A stretch of 64,000 nt of DNA. Source: Lichenostomus cassidix (lineage: Eukaryota; Chordata; Aves; Passeriformes; Meliphagidae). The notes under the pieces are model-generated. The model had not been told where the DNA came from. It saw only the letters and a list, made by a program, of their open reading frames with translations, and ran no database searches. Every line of letters begins with the position of its first letter. The first letter of the stretch is position 1. Shown in pieces: positions 1 to 11,424 of this stretch. The DNA lies in contig CM039202.1 of the NCBI GenBank assembly GCA_008360975.2, positions 2,960,628 through 3,024,627 of the forward strand. Reading direction: 5' to 3'. A program made the translations under genes and the position numbers.

Positions 1-35
1 TTTGGGTTTCTCCCAGTGGTGAGGTGAAGCTGGTG

Positions 36-200
36 GAGGGAATTCAAATTATGGATTTTTAAATCAGCAATCTGGGGTGGTTCAGCCAGGGAGGGAATTC
101 AAATTATGGATATTTCAATCAGGAATCTGGGGTGGTTCAGCCAGGGAGGGAATTCAAATTATTGATATTTCAATCAGGAATCTGGGGTGGTTCAGCCAGG
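36..200. repeat. 55-bp minisatellite, 3 copies
   Basis: Three consecutive copies start near 36, 91 and 146, each running from AGGGAATTCAAATTAT to GGTGGTTCAGCCAGG. Copies differ by only a few substitutions. The array may begin left of the window's first unit, but bases 1-35 show only partial similarity. Confidence 0.9.
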
Positions 201-748
201 CTGAGGAGCTGCCAGAAGAACCCACCTGAATTTTGGGATGTTTTACCATCTCATCACACCTCTTCTCCTCCAACATCCCAAAAAAAGCCACAAGAATGAC
301 CTGAACAGCTTGGCAAGGCTCACCAAATCCACCTCACCTGCATGAGGAAAGATACTCACAATTAAATTCTGCAAGGCTCTGCAATTCCCAGGCCAATCAG
401 AGAGCGAAACAGAAATATTTGTGTCCCTGAATTTAAAAAAAAAAAATAATAAAAATTGCTGTAATACCTACGTGCCACAGGATGGAGTTACAGACTCAGT
501 TTAGCTTTGCCTGCCTCGCAGCCCAACTGGGAATGTTTGTTTTCACATGTTTTGGTGTTTGTTTTTGGTTTTTAACCACACTTGCACTTGCAGCAGATGT
601 GCCCAAGCGTGTTGGAGAGGATTTTCCTGGAAGTTCTGGGTTTTCCTGGAAATTCTGGATTTTCCTGCACATAATTCCTGCTGGGCTGTGCTGAGGGATC
701 AGGTTGGACATGGAGATTGAGTGATTTGATCTGCTTTATTCCAGAAAT
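201..748. other. Single-copy spacer, no gene seen
   Basis: Ordinary AT-leaning sequence with a short A-rich run near 434-456. The 70-residue frame at 482-694 has no recognisable domain, and an equally long frame exists on the other strand, so it is not called as a gene. Confidence 0.6.
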
Positions 749-1108
749 CTTCCTCTTTTCCAGGAGTCAGAATCATTCAGCTTGGAATTTTCCTCTTTTC
801 CAGGAGTCAGAATCATTCAGCTTGGAATTTTCCTCTTTTCCAGGAGTCAGAATCATTCAGCTTGGAATTTTCCTCTTTTCCAGGAGTCAGAATCATTCAG
901 CTTGGAATTTTCCTCTTTTCCAGGAGTCAGAATCATTCAGCTTGGAATTTTCCTCTTTTCCAGGAGTCAGAATCATTCAGCTTGGAATTTTCCTCTTTTC
1001 CAGGAGTCAGAATCATTCAGCTTGGAATTTTCCTTTTTTTCCAGGAGTCAGAATCATTCAGCTTGGAATTTTCCTCTTTTCCAGGAGTCAGAATCATTCA
1101 GCTTGGAG
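749..1108. repeat. 40-bp minisatellite, 9 near-identical copies, CR1-tail derived
   Basis: The word CAGGAGTCAGAATCATTCAG recurs at 761, 801, 841, 881, 921, 961, 1001, 1042 and 1082, a strict 40-bp period with one 41-bp unit caused by an extra T. Copies are almost identical, which points to recent expansion. Because 40 is not a multiple of three, all three forward frames read the same 40-residue peptide cycle, so the frames here are artefacts. Half of the unit (AGAATCATTCAGCTTGGA) resembles the reverse complement of an avian CR1 3' end. The rest is CT-rich flank. Confidence 0.95.
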
Positions 1109-1160
1109 AGGAGCTCTGCAATCATCCAGTCCAACCTCCAGCCAAGCCCTGGGTGCCCAA
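1082..1160 (-). mobile_element. CR1 LINE 3'-end remnant
   Basis: The last 40-bp unit runs without a break into ATCATCCAGTCCAACCTCC and then AGCCAAGCCCTGGGTGCCC. This is the word order I expect in the antisense 3' region of avian CR1 elements (AGAATCAT...TTGGA...ATCAT...AGTCCAACC). The family match is from memory, not from a database search. This remnant is probably the source of the adjacent array. Confidence 0.65.
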
Positions 1161-2168
1161 AAATCCTCTCCAAAAATCCTCCTGAGTTGGATATTCCCAA
1201 CCCCATAAAAGCTCAATTTTCCCATGGAAAATTCCCTCTGACTCTGCTCAGGATGTATCTAACTCCATATAAAGAGCATTTTCTCCCTGCCATTAGCAAG
1301 ACATCTATTTAAAAAATCTCTTTTTTTTTTCCCCAGGTGCTTTTAGATCATCATCTGCTAATAAAGGGATTTATCCCCTCCCTGTAAAGCTGTCAGCAAG
1401 CATTTGGGTTTACAGCAGCAGCAATTATTCCAGGGGGTTTTATTAGATTTGGAATGTGGTGTTAGCAGCGAGGAATAAATTAATTTATTGTTTTTACTCA
1501 GGATTAGTCTGGCTGTAAATTCCATGAATTTTTGGGATCAGGCAGCATTTATGACTGAATTCCATCTGCTCCAGAGGCTTCATCTCCAGGAAAAAATTCC
1601 CAGTTTTACGCTGATTTCTCCATGTCACGTGATGAAGAAATATCTAGAAGCAATTCTATATATAAAGTATTTAAAATCCATGCTGGGTTTTGGGGAATAA
1701 TGAGAATTTGCTTAATTTAATTTAGTTTTGGCACCTGGTGTGTTGCTGTTGGCCTTTGGAATTCTTATTCCAAAGGAGAAAAAAAAAAGAGAAATTACAA
1801 CATTTAGCTTTTTGCTAATCAGAATCAAATCTGATTAATCTGCACCTAATCAAAGGATGTAATTGGGAGGAGAATGTGATTCGCTTTAAGGAGGTTCCTG
1901 AATTTTTAAGGAATTCCTGAAGCGTTGAATTTTACACTGAAAGTGTTGAAAAGGACATTTTACAGAGCAAGAATTGAAAAGCTTTTTGGAGCAGAGACAT
2001 TTAATAATGGAGAAGGAGCAACAGCAAATAAAATAACTGAATGGAGTGATATTTCCAGGAACCCTTCTACAATTTTATAACCCAGAGTGAATAAAAAAGA
2101 ATAAAAGAAGAAATTAATAACTGGGATGTGGATGTGGATTGGCTGGGCTGGAGCAGAAGTGGAGAACA
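1161..2168. other. Single-copy spacer, no gene seen
   Basis: Mixed-composition sequence with short T- and A-runs (near 1319 and 1780). No frame with a recognisable domain, no tandem structure and no RNA gene are visible. Confidence 0.6.
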
Positions 2169-2234
2169 AAATCCAAAAGAATCCAAAGGAATCCAAAGGA
2201 ATCCCAAAGGAATCCAAAGGAATCCAAAGGAATA
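2169..2234. repeat. 10-bp tandem repeat
   Basis: About six copies of GGAATCCAAA with one 11-bp variant (GGAATCCCAAA). Confidence 0.85.
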
Positions 2235-2589
2235 GGAGAATTCAGTGCTGAAGTGATGATATTTTCATTTCTCTGGTGAATCTGCAATTCCCAGAGTGTG
2301 AAAACCACTGCAATAACCTGGAAATAAATCCAGGATAACCTGTCCAGCCTTGCCACGAGGAAAGCTGGAAATTCTCTTTTTATTTCTGAGGAATTCCCAG
2401 CTATGATCCATTTTCCAGTCCCTGGTGTTGTCCTGCCTGGGGAACCTGGAATTTAATTGGGAAATTTGGGAAATAAATTTTCATTTTTCATGAAAATTTC
2501 GTTTCACGTTTCAACAAACATACAACCTCAGCTCATTTCTCACCCTTGCCAATTCCAACCTTCTCCAGGAGCTCTGAGGTGGTAAAACA

Positions 2590-4880
2590 GAGGAATTTCA
2601 TCCCTAAGGAATGTCATGGTGAGGGTGGGAGAGCCCTGGAAGAGCTGGGGAAAGGGCAGGGGTTGAAACAGGGAATTCCACCTCAAAAATAGGAAGAATT
2701 TCTTCCTGGTGAGGGTGGCAGAGCTCTGGAGCAGCTGGAAAAAAGGCCAGGGGTTAAAACAGGGAATTCCACCTCAGGATAAGGAGGAACTTCTTCATAT
2801 TGAGGGTGGAAGAGCCCTGGAACAACTGGGGGAAAGGCCAGGGGTTGAAACAGGGAATTCCACCTCAACAGGGGTTCAAACTGGGAATTCCACCTCAAAA
2901 ATAGGAGGAATTTCTTCCTGATGAGGGTGGCAGAGCCCTGGAAGAGCTGGGGAAAAGGCATGGGGTTCAAACAGGGAATTCCACCTCAAAAATTGGAAGA
3001 ATTTCTTCCTGGTCAGGGTGTTAGAGCCCTGGGAGAGCTGGGGAAAAGGCCAGGGGTTAAAATAGGGAATTCTACCTCAGGATAAAGAGGAATTTCTTCC
3101 TGGTGAGGGTGGCAGAGCTCTGGAGCAGCTGGGGAAAGGGTAGGGATAAGCAGGGAATTTCACCTCAGGATAAAGCAGAATTTCCTCACGGTGAGGGTGG
3201 CAGAGGCCTGGAACAGCTGGGGAAAAGGGCAGGGATTGAAACAGGGAATTCCACCTCAAATAAGGTGGATTTTCTTCCTGGTAAGGGTGTCAGAACCTTG
3301 GAAGGGCTGGGGGAAAAGGCAGGGACTAAAACAGGGAATTCCACCTCAGCATAAAGAGGAATTTCCTCATGGTGACAGTGTTAGAGCCCTGGAGGAGCTG
3401 GGGAAAAGGGCAGGGATTAAAATAGTGAATTCCACCTCAGGATAAGGAAAAATTTCCTCACGGTGAGGGTGTTAGACCCTGGAACAGCTGGGTCAAAAGG
3501 TAGGGGTTAAAATAGAGAATTCCACCTCAGGATAAGGAAGAATTTCCTCACGATGAGGGTGTTAGAGCCCTGGAAGAGCTGGGGGAAAGAGCAGGGACTA
3601 GAATAGGGAATTCCACCACAGGATAAGGAGGAACTTCTTCATGATGAGAGTGGCAGAGCTCTAGAAGAGCTAGGGAAAAGGCCAGGGTTAAAATAGGGAA
3701 TTTCACCTCAAAAATAGGAAAAATTTCTTCCTGATGAGGGTGGCAGAGTTCTGGATCAGCTGGGGAAAAGGCCAGGGGTTAAAACAGGGAATTCCACATC
3801 AGGATAAGGAGGAACTTCTTCATGGTGAGGGTGGCAGAGGCCTGGAAGAGCTGGGGAAAAGCCAGGGGATAAAACAGGGAATTCCACCTCAAGATAAAGA
3901 AGAATTTCTTCATGATGACAGTGTTAGAGCTCTGGAGCAGCTGGGGAAAAAGGCCGGGACTAAAACAGGGAATTCCACCTCAAAATAAGGAAGAATTTCC
4001 TTATGGTGACAGTGTTAGAGCCCTGGAGCATCTGGGGGAAAGGCCAGGGGTTAAAATAGTGAATTCCACCTCAAAAATAGGAAGAATTTCTTCCTGATGA
4101 GGGTGGCAGAGCTCTGGAGCAGCTGGAAAAAAGGCCAGGGGTTAAAACAGGGAATTCCACATCAGGATAAGGAGGAACTCTTCTTATTGAGGGTGGAAGA
4201 TCCCTGGAACAACTGGGGGAAAGGCCAGGGGTTGAAACAGGGAATTCCACCTCAACAGGGGTTAAAATAGGGAATTCCACCTCAGGATAAGTATGAATTT
4301 CTTCATGGTGAGGGTGTTAGAGCTCTGGAAGAGCTGGGGAAAAGCCAGGGACTAAAACAGGGAATTCCACCTCAGCTTAAAGAGGAATTTCCTCATGGTG
4401 ACAATATTAGAGGCCTGGAACAGCTGGGTCAAAGGCCAGGGATTAAAATAGGGAATTCCACCTCAGGATAAAGAGGAATTTCTTCCTGGTGAGAGTGGCA
4501 GAGGCCTGGACAACTGAGAAAAAGGCAGGGACTAAAACAGGGAATTCTACCTCAAGATAAAGAAGAATTTCCTCATGATCAGGGTGTTAGAGCTCTGGAA
4601 CAACTGGGGGGAAGAACAGGGATTAAAACAGGGAATTCCACCTCAGGATAAAGAGGAATTTGCTCATGATAATGGTGTTAGTGCTCTGGAACAGCTGGGG
4701 CAAAGAGCAGAATTGAAACAGGGAATTCCACCTCAAATAAGGTGGATTTTCTTCCTGGTAAGGGTGTTAGAGCCCTGGAAGAGCTGAGGAAAGGGCAGGG
4801 ATTGAAACAGGGAATTCCACCTCAGGGTAAAGAAGAATTTCCTCATGGTGACAGTGTTAGAGCCCTGGAAGAGCTGATTC
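2590..4880 (+). repeat. 85-90-bp satellite derived from CR1, about 26 copies
   Basis: The unit order is GGGAATTCCACCTCA, GGATAAGGAGGAATTTCTTC, GTGAGGGTGGCAGAGC, CCTGGAACAGCTGGGG, then AAAGGCCAGGGTTAAAACA. Copies diverge by substitutions and small indels. Some are shortened (near 2860-2900 and 4250-4290, where CACCTCAACAGGGG joins two units). The ordered words CACCTCA, ATAAGGA(A/G)GAA, TTTCTTC, GAGGGTG, CAGAGC, CTGGAACAG match my memory of the avian CR1 3' region in sense orientation, so the monomer appears to be a CR1 fragment amplified in tandem. Short frames on both strands are periodic by-products. Confidence 0.9.
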
Positions 4881-6340
4881 TCCCTCTACAATTTCCCAAG
4901 CCCTGGCTGTGTCCCTGTGCCACCTGTCCAGGTGACCTGCCTGGACACAGATCTCCCCAGATGTCCCTCCTGCCCAGTTCTGGGACTCTGCAAGGACCTG
5001 GCTCTGCACAGGAGCTGCACATCCACCTCTGCCAACCCATCCCAACCCCAAAAACCAGGGAATGGGGCTGGATGTGACCCCAAACCCAGCTGGGATTGTT
5101 AACAACGGGAACTTCCTCAGGATAAATTTAATTATTTCATTAATAACGAGCTCATCCACCCTGTAATGTCCCAATAAAGCTGCCTATGGGGATGACAGCA
5201 ATATATGGTGTGATGTTCCAGGCCTTTCACAACATTCCAGAGTAATTAGGACATAAAATTGAGCCGAAACTTTAAACCACATTCCAGCTCCATATATATA
5301 TCCCTTTCCAGCAGGCAAGGGCAGTAATTTCATATTGACTCCTGGCTGCAAGATTACCATATAATCTAAATGCTAATAACAATTAAAGCACAGCGAGGTG
5401 ATTAAAGTGTCTCTGGGAATATTGAAAATACAGGTAATAAATGGGAGGCAGAGCTGGAATTTAAGGATCCATTCTGAGCCGAGAAAAACGGGGAAATTTT
5501 CTGTTCTCCTCTCATGCTGAGCCCTCAAACACACAGCCTGGTTGGAATATTTTTGTTCCAGGCTCTGTCAGGTGGAAATCAGACCTTTGAAGGCCAAATC
5601 CCAACTCTTTTTTATTCTTTTTTCCCCCCCATTTCTATCAGAAAATTTTATCTCTGGAGAGGCTGAGGGGATGAGAGGAATGTTTCACAAATTGAGAGGA
5701 ATATTTCCTTTTGGGAAGTTGGTTCTTCTTCATGAAACACACACTTTGGGGTTTTCTAGGAGCCAGAAAAGCCATGAAAGAAGAAAAAAAAAAGGCAGTG
5801 AAATGCAGAAATCCTTTAAAAAACCCACAGCCAGACGTGAAAATGTGGGAAATCCATGAAATTGGGGGAACTCCAGGATAAATGTGGAGCACAAAAGGTC
5901 TCTGGGCTCGGCTGCTGGTTCTGGCAGAGCTCTGTTTGTGTTTCCCTTTGCCTGCAGCTCAAATCCTGAATTTCATGGGTTTTTTAGTGGATTTATTGCA
6001 GCAGTTCAGTGAAATGGAGCAGCCAGGGTTGGGCTGATGTGGGATGGAGGGACTGGAGGGTGACAAGGATGATCCTCCTGGACCTTCAGCTGATCCATTT
6101 GTCTTTTAAAATAGAAATTTAGAGGGAAAAATCCCTCTGTGGGTTCTGATTTCCATCTGCCAGGTCCAGCCTGGAGCCAAACTTCGGAAAACCCTTGGAA
6201 GTTGTTCACTGACAGCCCTTGGAATGTTCAGGATCCTCTACACTTCCCTCCCTCCACCAGCTCATTCCCAATTTTAATTGCTGAATTCATGCTGAGAACT
6301 GAAGAACTGAATAACTTCTGAACAATTTTTATTATTTTTT
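4881..6340. other. Single-copy island, candidate non-coding conserved segment
   Basis: About 1.4 kb free of tandem structure. The part at roughly 5100-5460 is AT-rich with many TAAT/ATTA words (for example AATAACGAGC, GTAATTAGGA, AACAATTAAAGC) and looks like a typical vertebrate conserved non-coding element. Conservation cannot be judged from one sequence. Overlapping short frames at 4742-5174 occur on both strands and none shows a domain. Confidence 0.4.
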
Positions 6341-6450
6341 CAGTGATTTAAAAACATAAAAATAAAAATTAAAAAAATAAATAATAATAATAATAAAAAT
6401 AAATTAAAAATAAAATAAATTAAAATAAATAAAAATAAATAAAAAAACTT
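6341..6450. repeat. A/T-rich simple repeat (AATAAA-like)
   Basis: Nearly pure A and T with irregular AAATAAAAATAAAT units. Confidence 0.85.
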
Positions 6451-6952
6451 TACAAGATTGTTCCTTTTTTTTCATTTTTTTTCATTTTTTCCCCCCAGTC
6501 TCTAAATTTCTCCATCTGCTCCCCCAGACCCAGGGGGAGGCAGCAGAGTGGGGAAGAATTGTCCCAGACATTTTCCAGGGGCCTTTCCCAGCCCCTGACT
6601 CCTTTTGGGGATTTTTCCAGCCTGATTTAATTTCCTGCTGGTGGAACTCACCAGCCAGACTGACTTATTTTGCTTTTTCCCCCATTTTTTCCCCCTCTCT
6701 GTGTTTTAGAGGAAGGAAAGGGACCAAACAAAGCTATAAAAATAAATCAATTACCAGCTCTTCCAAGAAGCTGCTGCAGCTTTGACTCATCTCTGTTCCC
6801 TTTTCTGCTCAGAGAGAAATAGTTGACATGATTTTGGTTTGTGTTTTTTTCCTCCTCTGCTGTTCACATCTCTCGGAATTGCCAGGATTTATTTAGCTAG
6901 AGTTTGGCTTGCAGCTCTTCCCCTCTTGTATTTCTCTTCTTGTTTGCTTTTA
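6451..6952. other. Single-copy spacer, no gene seen
   Basis: Contains T-runs with TTTTTTTTCATT words at 6469-6495. Otherwise unremarkable. Confidence 0.55.
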
Positions 6953-7045
6953 TTCGATTTTTTTCCATTTTTTTCCCAATTTTTTTCCATTTTATTCAAT
7001 TTTTTTCAATTTTATTCAATTTTTTTCAATTTTTTTCAGTATTTT
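6953..7045. repeat. T-rich tandem repeat, about 19 bp
   Basis: Repeats of TTTTTTTCCATTTTATTCAA type. The Phe-rich frames here in three registers are composition artefacts. Confidence 0.75.
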
Positions 7046-7167
7046 TTTCAATCCCATACTTCAGGATTTCTGGGTTTGGAAGAACACAAACCACACGAGG
7101 AATCAAACCATCTCCGTCTCGAGAGGATTTCTCCATGGATTTTTTTCTCAGGGATCATTTGAAAGAT

Positions 7168-7603
7168 TGTTGGATTTTCTAATGTACAACTCTGGGCTCC
7201 ATTCAGGGTGCTAAAGCTAATTTCTCTCATTTTTAGACAAAACAATTCCTCTCTCAGCCCAAAACTCAAGGACACCTCACTGTCTCAGAGCCCCAAGATA
7301 TGGAAACAGCAGTGAATGAACTGGGGGAGCAAACTTGGAGTGATTGACTTCATTAGCTGAAGCTGTAATTGGAAGATTAACCCTGAGATGCAAATGGACA
7401 GAACTTATAAAGGATGAAAAACTCATGACTTATAAAAAACTTATAAAGTATTGAGAATTTGTGACTTGTTGTCCATGTTGGGTGTAGCCCTGGGTGAGCT
7501 GTGAGTGCCCTGAGTGCACCTGAAGGCCTTCAGTGAATTTAACTGCTTTTTATTATTTTAATTTTATCTAACCTCTGTTTTAGGTGATCCCCTCAAGGCA
7601 TCA
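7168..7603 (+). mobile_element. Solo ERV LTR, family A (subtype 2), 5'-truncated
   Basis: Aligns by eye over more than 350 bp with the copy at 40776-41253, sharing CTCCATTCAGGGTGCTAA, CCCCAAGATATGGAAACAGC, a perfect octamer ATGCAAAT at 7388-7395, CTTATAAAG TATA-like words just downstream, and GCACCTGAAGGCCTTCAG. It ends AAGGCATCA, the terminus expected to pair with a 5' TGATGCCTT. That 5' end is not recognisable here, so the element is truncated or diverged. No retroviral internal sequence adjoins it. It carries no coding sequence. Confidence 0.8.
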
Positions 7604-8594
7604 GTGTCACTCCATGGGTCATTCTGATCCCTGGCTGCAGCTAACAGAACAAGGACAAAGATCCCAGGCAATCAAAGGCCTTGAGTCACCTGGGGGAAAT
7701 GACTTTTAAATGGAAAAAAAGGTGGAAAATTAACCCAACATTCCAATAACCACCTGAACAAGATGCAAACAAACCAGAGAGAGGCAGTTTGGGTGTTGCT
7801 GAGCTGAGATTTGCTGAGCACATCCATTCTCTGTGATGAAAACCCTCTCACTGCTTTTTGTCAGAGCCTTCTGTGCTCTAAGTGCTTCTCTCCATCATCC
7901 TGGCTTCCCCTGACGGATCTCCTGCCACTGCCACCAACCTGCTCCCAGCTCCATTCCTCCCCAGTGCAAGGATTTCATGGAAAAGTTTTTTATGGGTTTT
8001 ATGGAAATGTTTTCTCCCTGCCCAGGGCTTTGGAGCATTTATTATTGGTAATAATCCATGGTTAAGAGCTCTGCTTTCTTCCAGGGAGGACAAAAAGCTT
8101 GATCAGTTCTGCAGAGGGGAATTATTCCATCTGGTAATGAAATATCCTCACCTCCTGGGCCAGAAGGGGAATGAGATGGGGCAGAGCAGCTCAGCAGAGG
8201 AAATCCTGGATGGTTGCTGCAGAAAAGATGTGAATATCCTCTGCTATTTCGGGCAGCTTTCTTCATTCCAAAAAGAAAAAAAAAACCTGAAGTGATGCAA
8301 ATAGAGACAAAAGTCCTGGGGAGATGAGGAAGAGTCATTTCCTGACACAAGTGGACGTTGGAAGGAGGAGGAATTGTGGTTGGAAGCTGTTGGGAAGGGG
8401 TTGGGCAGAGCAGTTTGGCCCCACGGGAGAAGATCCGTCAGGATTTGAGGTCTGAGCTCAGTTTGATTCCTCCCTGGGCTGAGCAGGGAGAGCTGCTGAC
8501 GTTGGCAGCCCTGGGGAAGGACAGGGAGAGCCTGGGACAATGACAGGACACTCAGTGCCTGTGTGTGACAGGGATGGAGATGGGAAATTGTGAT
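7604..8594. other. Single-copy spacer, no gene supported
   Basis: Frames of 84-139 residues overlap on both strands (7811-8612) but show no domain, and their arrangement is that expected by chance in stop-poor sequence. No repeats are visible. Confidence 0.5.
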
Positions 8595-9130
8595 ATCTGG
8601 GGCTCCTGGCAAGGGGGATTGTCAGACAGGCTGGTTTGGGCTGCTGGGAAATACAGATTTTACAGTCTTTGGGTCTCCTGGAAAGAAGGGATTGTCAAAC
8701 AGGCTGGTTTGTGCTGCTGGAAAATACAGATTTTAGAATCTTTGGGTCTCCTGGAAAAAGGGGTTTGTCAGGCTGGAGAACAGGGCTGGTTTGTGCTGTT
8801 AGGAATTACAGATTTTAAAGTATTTGGGTCTCCTGGCAAGGGGGGATTGGGAGACAGGCTGCTTTGTGCTGTTAGGAATTATATATTTTACAATCTTTGG
8901 GTCTCCTGGCAAGGAGGGATTGTGAGACAGGCTGGTTTGTGCTGTTGGGAATTACAGATTTTACAATATTTGGTCTCCTGGTAAAAGGAGTTTGTCAGGC
9001 TGCAGATCTGGGCTGGTGTGTGCTGTTGGGAATTACAGATTTTACAATATTTGGGTCTCCTGGTAAAAGGGGTTTGTCAGCCCTGCTGGAGAATTGTAAT
9101 TTCCTGGGAATTACAGATTGTTCAGTGAAA
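8595..9130. repeat. 70-80-bp minisatellite, about 7 copies
   Basis: GGTCTCCTGG recurs at about 8671, 8744, 8825, 8899, 8972 and 9053, each followed by a TTTGTCAGGCTG-like word and AATTACAGATTTTACAAT. The first copy begins GGCTCCTGGC near 8601. Period varies from 73 to 81 bp. Confidence 0.9.
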
Positions 9131-9414
9131 GGAATGGGGGTTTCCAGGGAAAACAGAAATCCTGTGCCATAAAACTGCCCAGGAGCTGTGAGATCCTGTT
9201 TGGGTGTAAACCAGGGAACTCAGCTTGGGCTCAGCTGACTCTGAAAAATGCAAAAAAAGTGAGATATCATCTGTTTCCAGGTTTTATTGCACATTGAGGT
9301 GTCCAGAGGGAGCTGGGAAAGCAGGGTGGTGAATGACCTGAGCATTTCTGGGCTCTGAGGCAAAGGAAAAGTGATTTTCCTCCCTCAGCCCTGCCGGGAG
9401 CTGTCCGTGGTGCC
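9131..9414. other. Short single-copy spacer
   Basis: No repeat or gene seen. Confidence 0.6.
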
Positions 9415-9955
9415 TGAGAAATACAAATCCATGTTCACCCTTTTCCTGAAAAATGGCAAATCCATGTTCACCCTTTCCCTAAGAAATGTGCAAATCCATG
9501 TTCACCCTTTGCCTAAAAAATGGCAAATCCATGTTCACCCTTTTCCTAAAAAATGGCAAATCCATGTTCATCCTTTTCCTAAAAAATATCAAATCCATGT
9601 TCACCCTTTTCCTAAGAAATGTGCAAACCCCCAGTCATGCTTTTCCTAAGAAATATCAAATCCACAGTCACAATTTTCCTAAGAAATGGCAAATCCATGT
9701 TCACTCTTTTTCTAAGAAATGTGCAAATCCATAATACCCTTTTCCTGAGAAATGTGCAAATCCACAGTCACAATTTTCCTAAGAAATATCAAATCCACAT
9801 TCACCCTTTTCCTAACAAATATCAAATCCATATTCACCCTTTTCCTAAGCAATGTGCAAATCCCTATTCACCCTTTTCCTAAGAAATATCAAATCCACAG
9901 TCACAATTTTCCTAAGCAGTGTGCAAATCCCTATTCACCCTTTTCCTTGCTCATG
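9415..9955. repeat. 33-36-bp minisatellite, about 16 copies
   Basis: The unit is CAAATCCATGTTCACCC followed by TTTTCCTAAGAAATG. Two variants interleave: TGGC/TATC versus TGTG before CAAATCC, and CATGTTCACCC versus CACAGTCACAA. Confidence 0.9.
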
Positions 9956-10717
9956 TAGAATTTAAATCCTTAATTTTTCTTCCCAAGACATTTCCAGCCC
10001 CGTAGGTTTTGAGTTTTTCAGCTCAGTTCTTTCCCCTCTTGGTGTTTGTTGACCTTGGGAGTGGAGAATTCTGCCAGAAAAGGGTCAGGAGCTCAGGAAA
10101 TTCTCTTCTGGTGATGTCCTGTGCCAATCCTCACCTCAGCAGCAGAATTATCTCAGAATAAAGGAGTTTAAAGGGTGAAAAATGCTCCCCAGCCCTCTCA
10201 AATGCCACTGCTGTTTAGCTGTTGCCTGAGCTAATTAATAGAGAAATTTTGCTCAATTTCAGGTTAACAGCCCTGAGTTTCTTTACAGTAAAAGTCAGCT
10301 GGGAGCTAATTTGGGCTCACCTGACAATTGGATCCATTTATCTCATTATGCCAATTAATTCCCTTTCCATTATGTTTCCTTTCAAGGACTCAACCTGCCT
10401 GGCTTGACATTATTTCCATTCTAAACGGTGGTTTTAGCATTTTATTTTCTAATTACCATCTCATTTGTCATCTTCCCCAACCCTGTGCCATGATGAGATC
10501 CTTAGGAGGAGCACAGAATTTTGAGGTATTTAAATTTTTTAGGATGGATTTTTCAGGTCCTTAAGTCTGGAAAACTCCCAAATTTCGAGCACCAGTAGCT
10601 GTGGCTGCTCTTCAATGATTGGTTTTAATTGATTTTAAGAGAATCTTAAAAACCCTCTACCTTTAGGACTCTCAGCTCAGGAAATGCTGCCTGGGAGTGA
10701 ATTTATTTGTGTTCAGG
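9956..10717. other. Single-copy spacer
   Basis: Contains TAAT-rich sequence at 10225-10470 and no tandem structure. The 60-80-residue frames show no domain. Confidence 0.5.
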
Positions 10718-11146
10718 TGATGCTTGAAACAGAGCTTACCTGAAACAGAGGTTAGACAAAGTTAGGAGAATAAAATCAGATTAATTTATTAAAGGCCTTT
10801 AGGTACATTCAGGGCAGACAGAGCTCACTGCAGAGGCTACACCCAAACTGGACAGTGAGTCACGAGTTCTTCACATTTTATAAGTTCTGTAATTAACAAA
10901 TTGAGCCTCAATCCTCCAATTACACCTTCAGCTGATGATGTCAATCAACCCAAGTTTGCTCCCCAATTCACTGCTGTTTCCATATTTTGGGGCTCTGAGA
11001 CAGCACTTCGGATTTTCCAGCTGAGAGGAATTGTTTTGTCTAAAACGCTGGGAACAGAGGTTTTTAGCACTTTCTATGGAGCCTAAAGCTGCACAGCAAA
11101 GCTACAAATACATGAAAAATAGAAGCTAAACATTCTCAAGGCATCA
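10718..11146 (-). mobile_element. Solo ERV LTR, family A (subtype 1), near full length
   Basis: On the minus strand it starts TGATGCCTTGAGAATG (11146 downwards) and ends near AAGCATCA (10718). This gives an imperfect inverted terminus of the TG...CA type with the extended TGATGCCT/AGGCATCA form. In its own orientation it has CCCCAAAATATGGAAACAGC, a CTTATAAAATG TATA-like box, and TTTAATAAATTAATCTGATT as a poly(A) signal region. No convincing target-site duplication was found. Sister copy: 48823-49274. Confidence 0.85.
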
Positions 11147-11424
11147 GAGGCTCCAGGCTGGCTGTGAAACTCCCCAGGGGATACAAAACCCAGGAAATGC
11201 AACCCCAACCCCTGCCGAGAGCACTTCATCCCAGCCTCCAGCAGCTCGATATCCACAGCCAGGAGATCTTTTCAAACACTCCAAACAGCAGCAGCGACTT
11301 TGTGCTGAAAACACCAAAGGATTTCCATCGAGCTGCTCCAGCTGAGGAGCTTTGTTTGCTCGCAGATCATTAGCAGAGTGCTCAGAGCTTTCTTGATGGC
11401 TCCTTGCAAATCGTGGCAGCCTGG
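11147..11424. other. Short single-copy spacer
   Basis: No repeat or gene is recognisable. Overlapping frames on opposite strands (11164-11373 and 11272-11478) lack domains. Confidence 0.55.
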
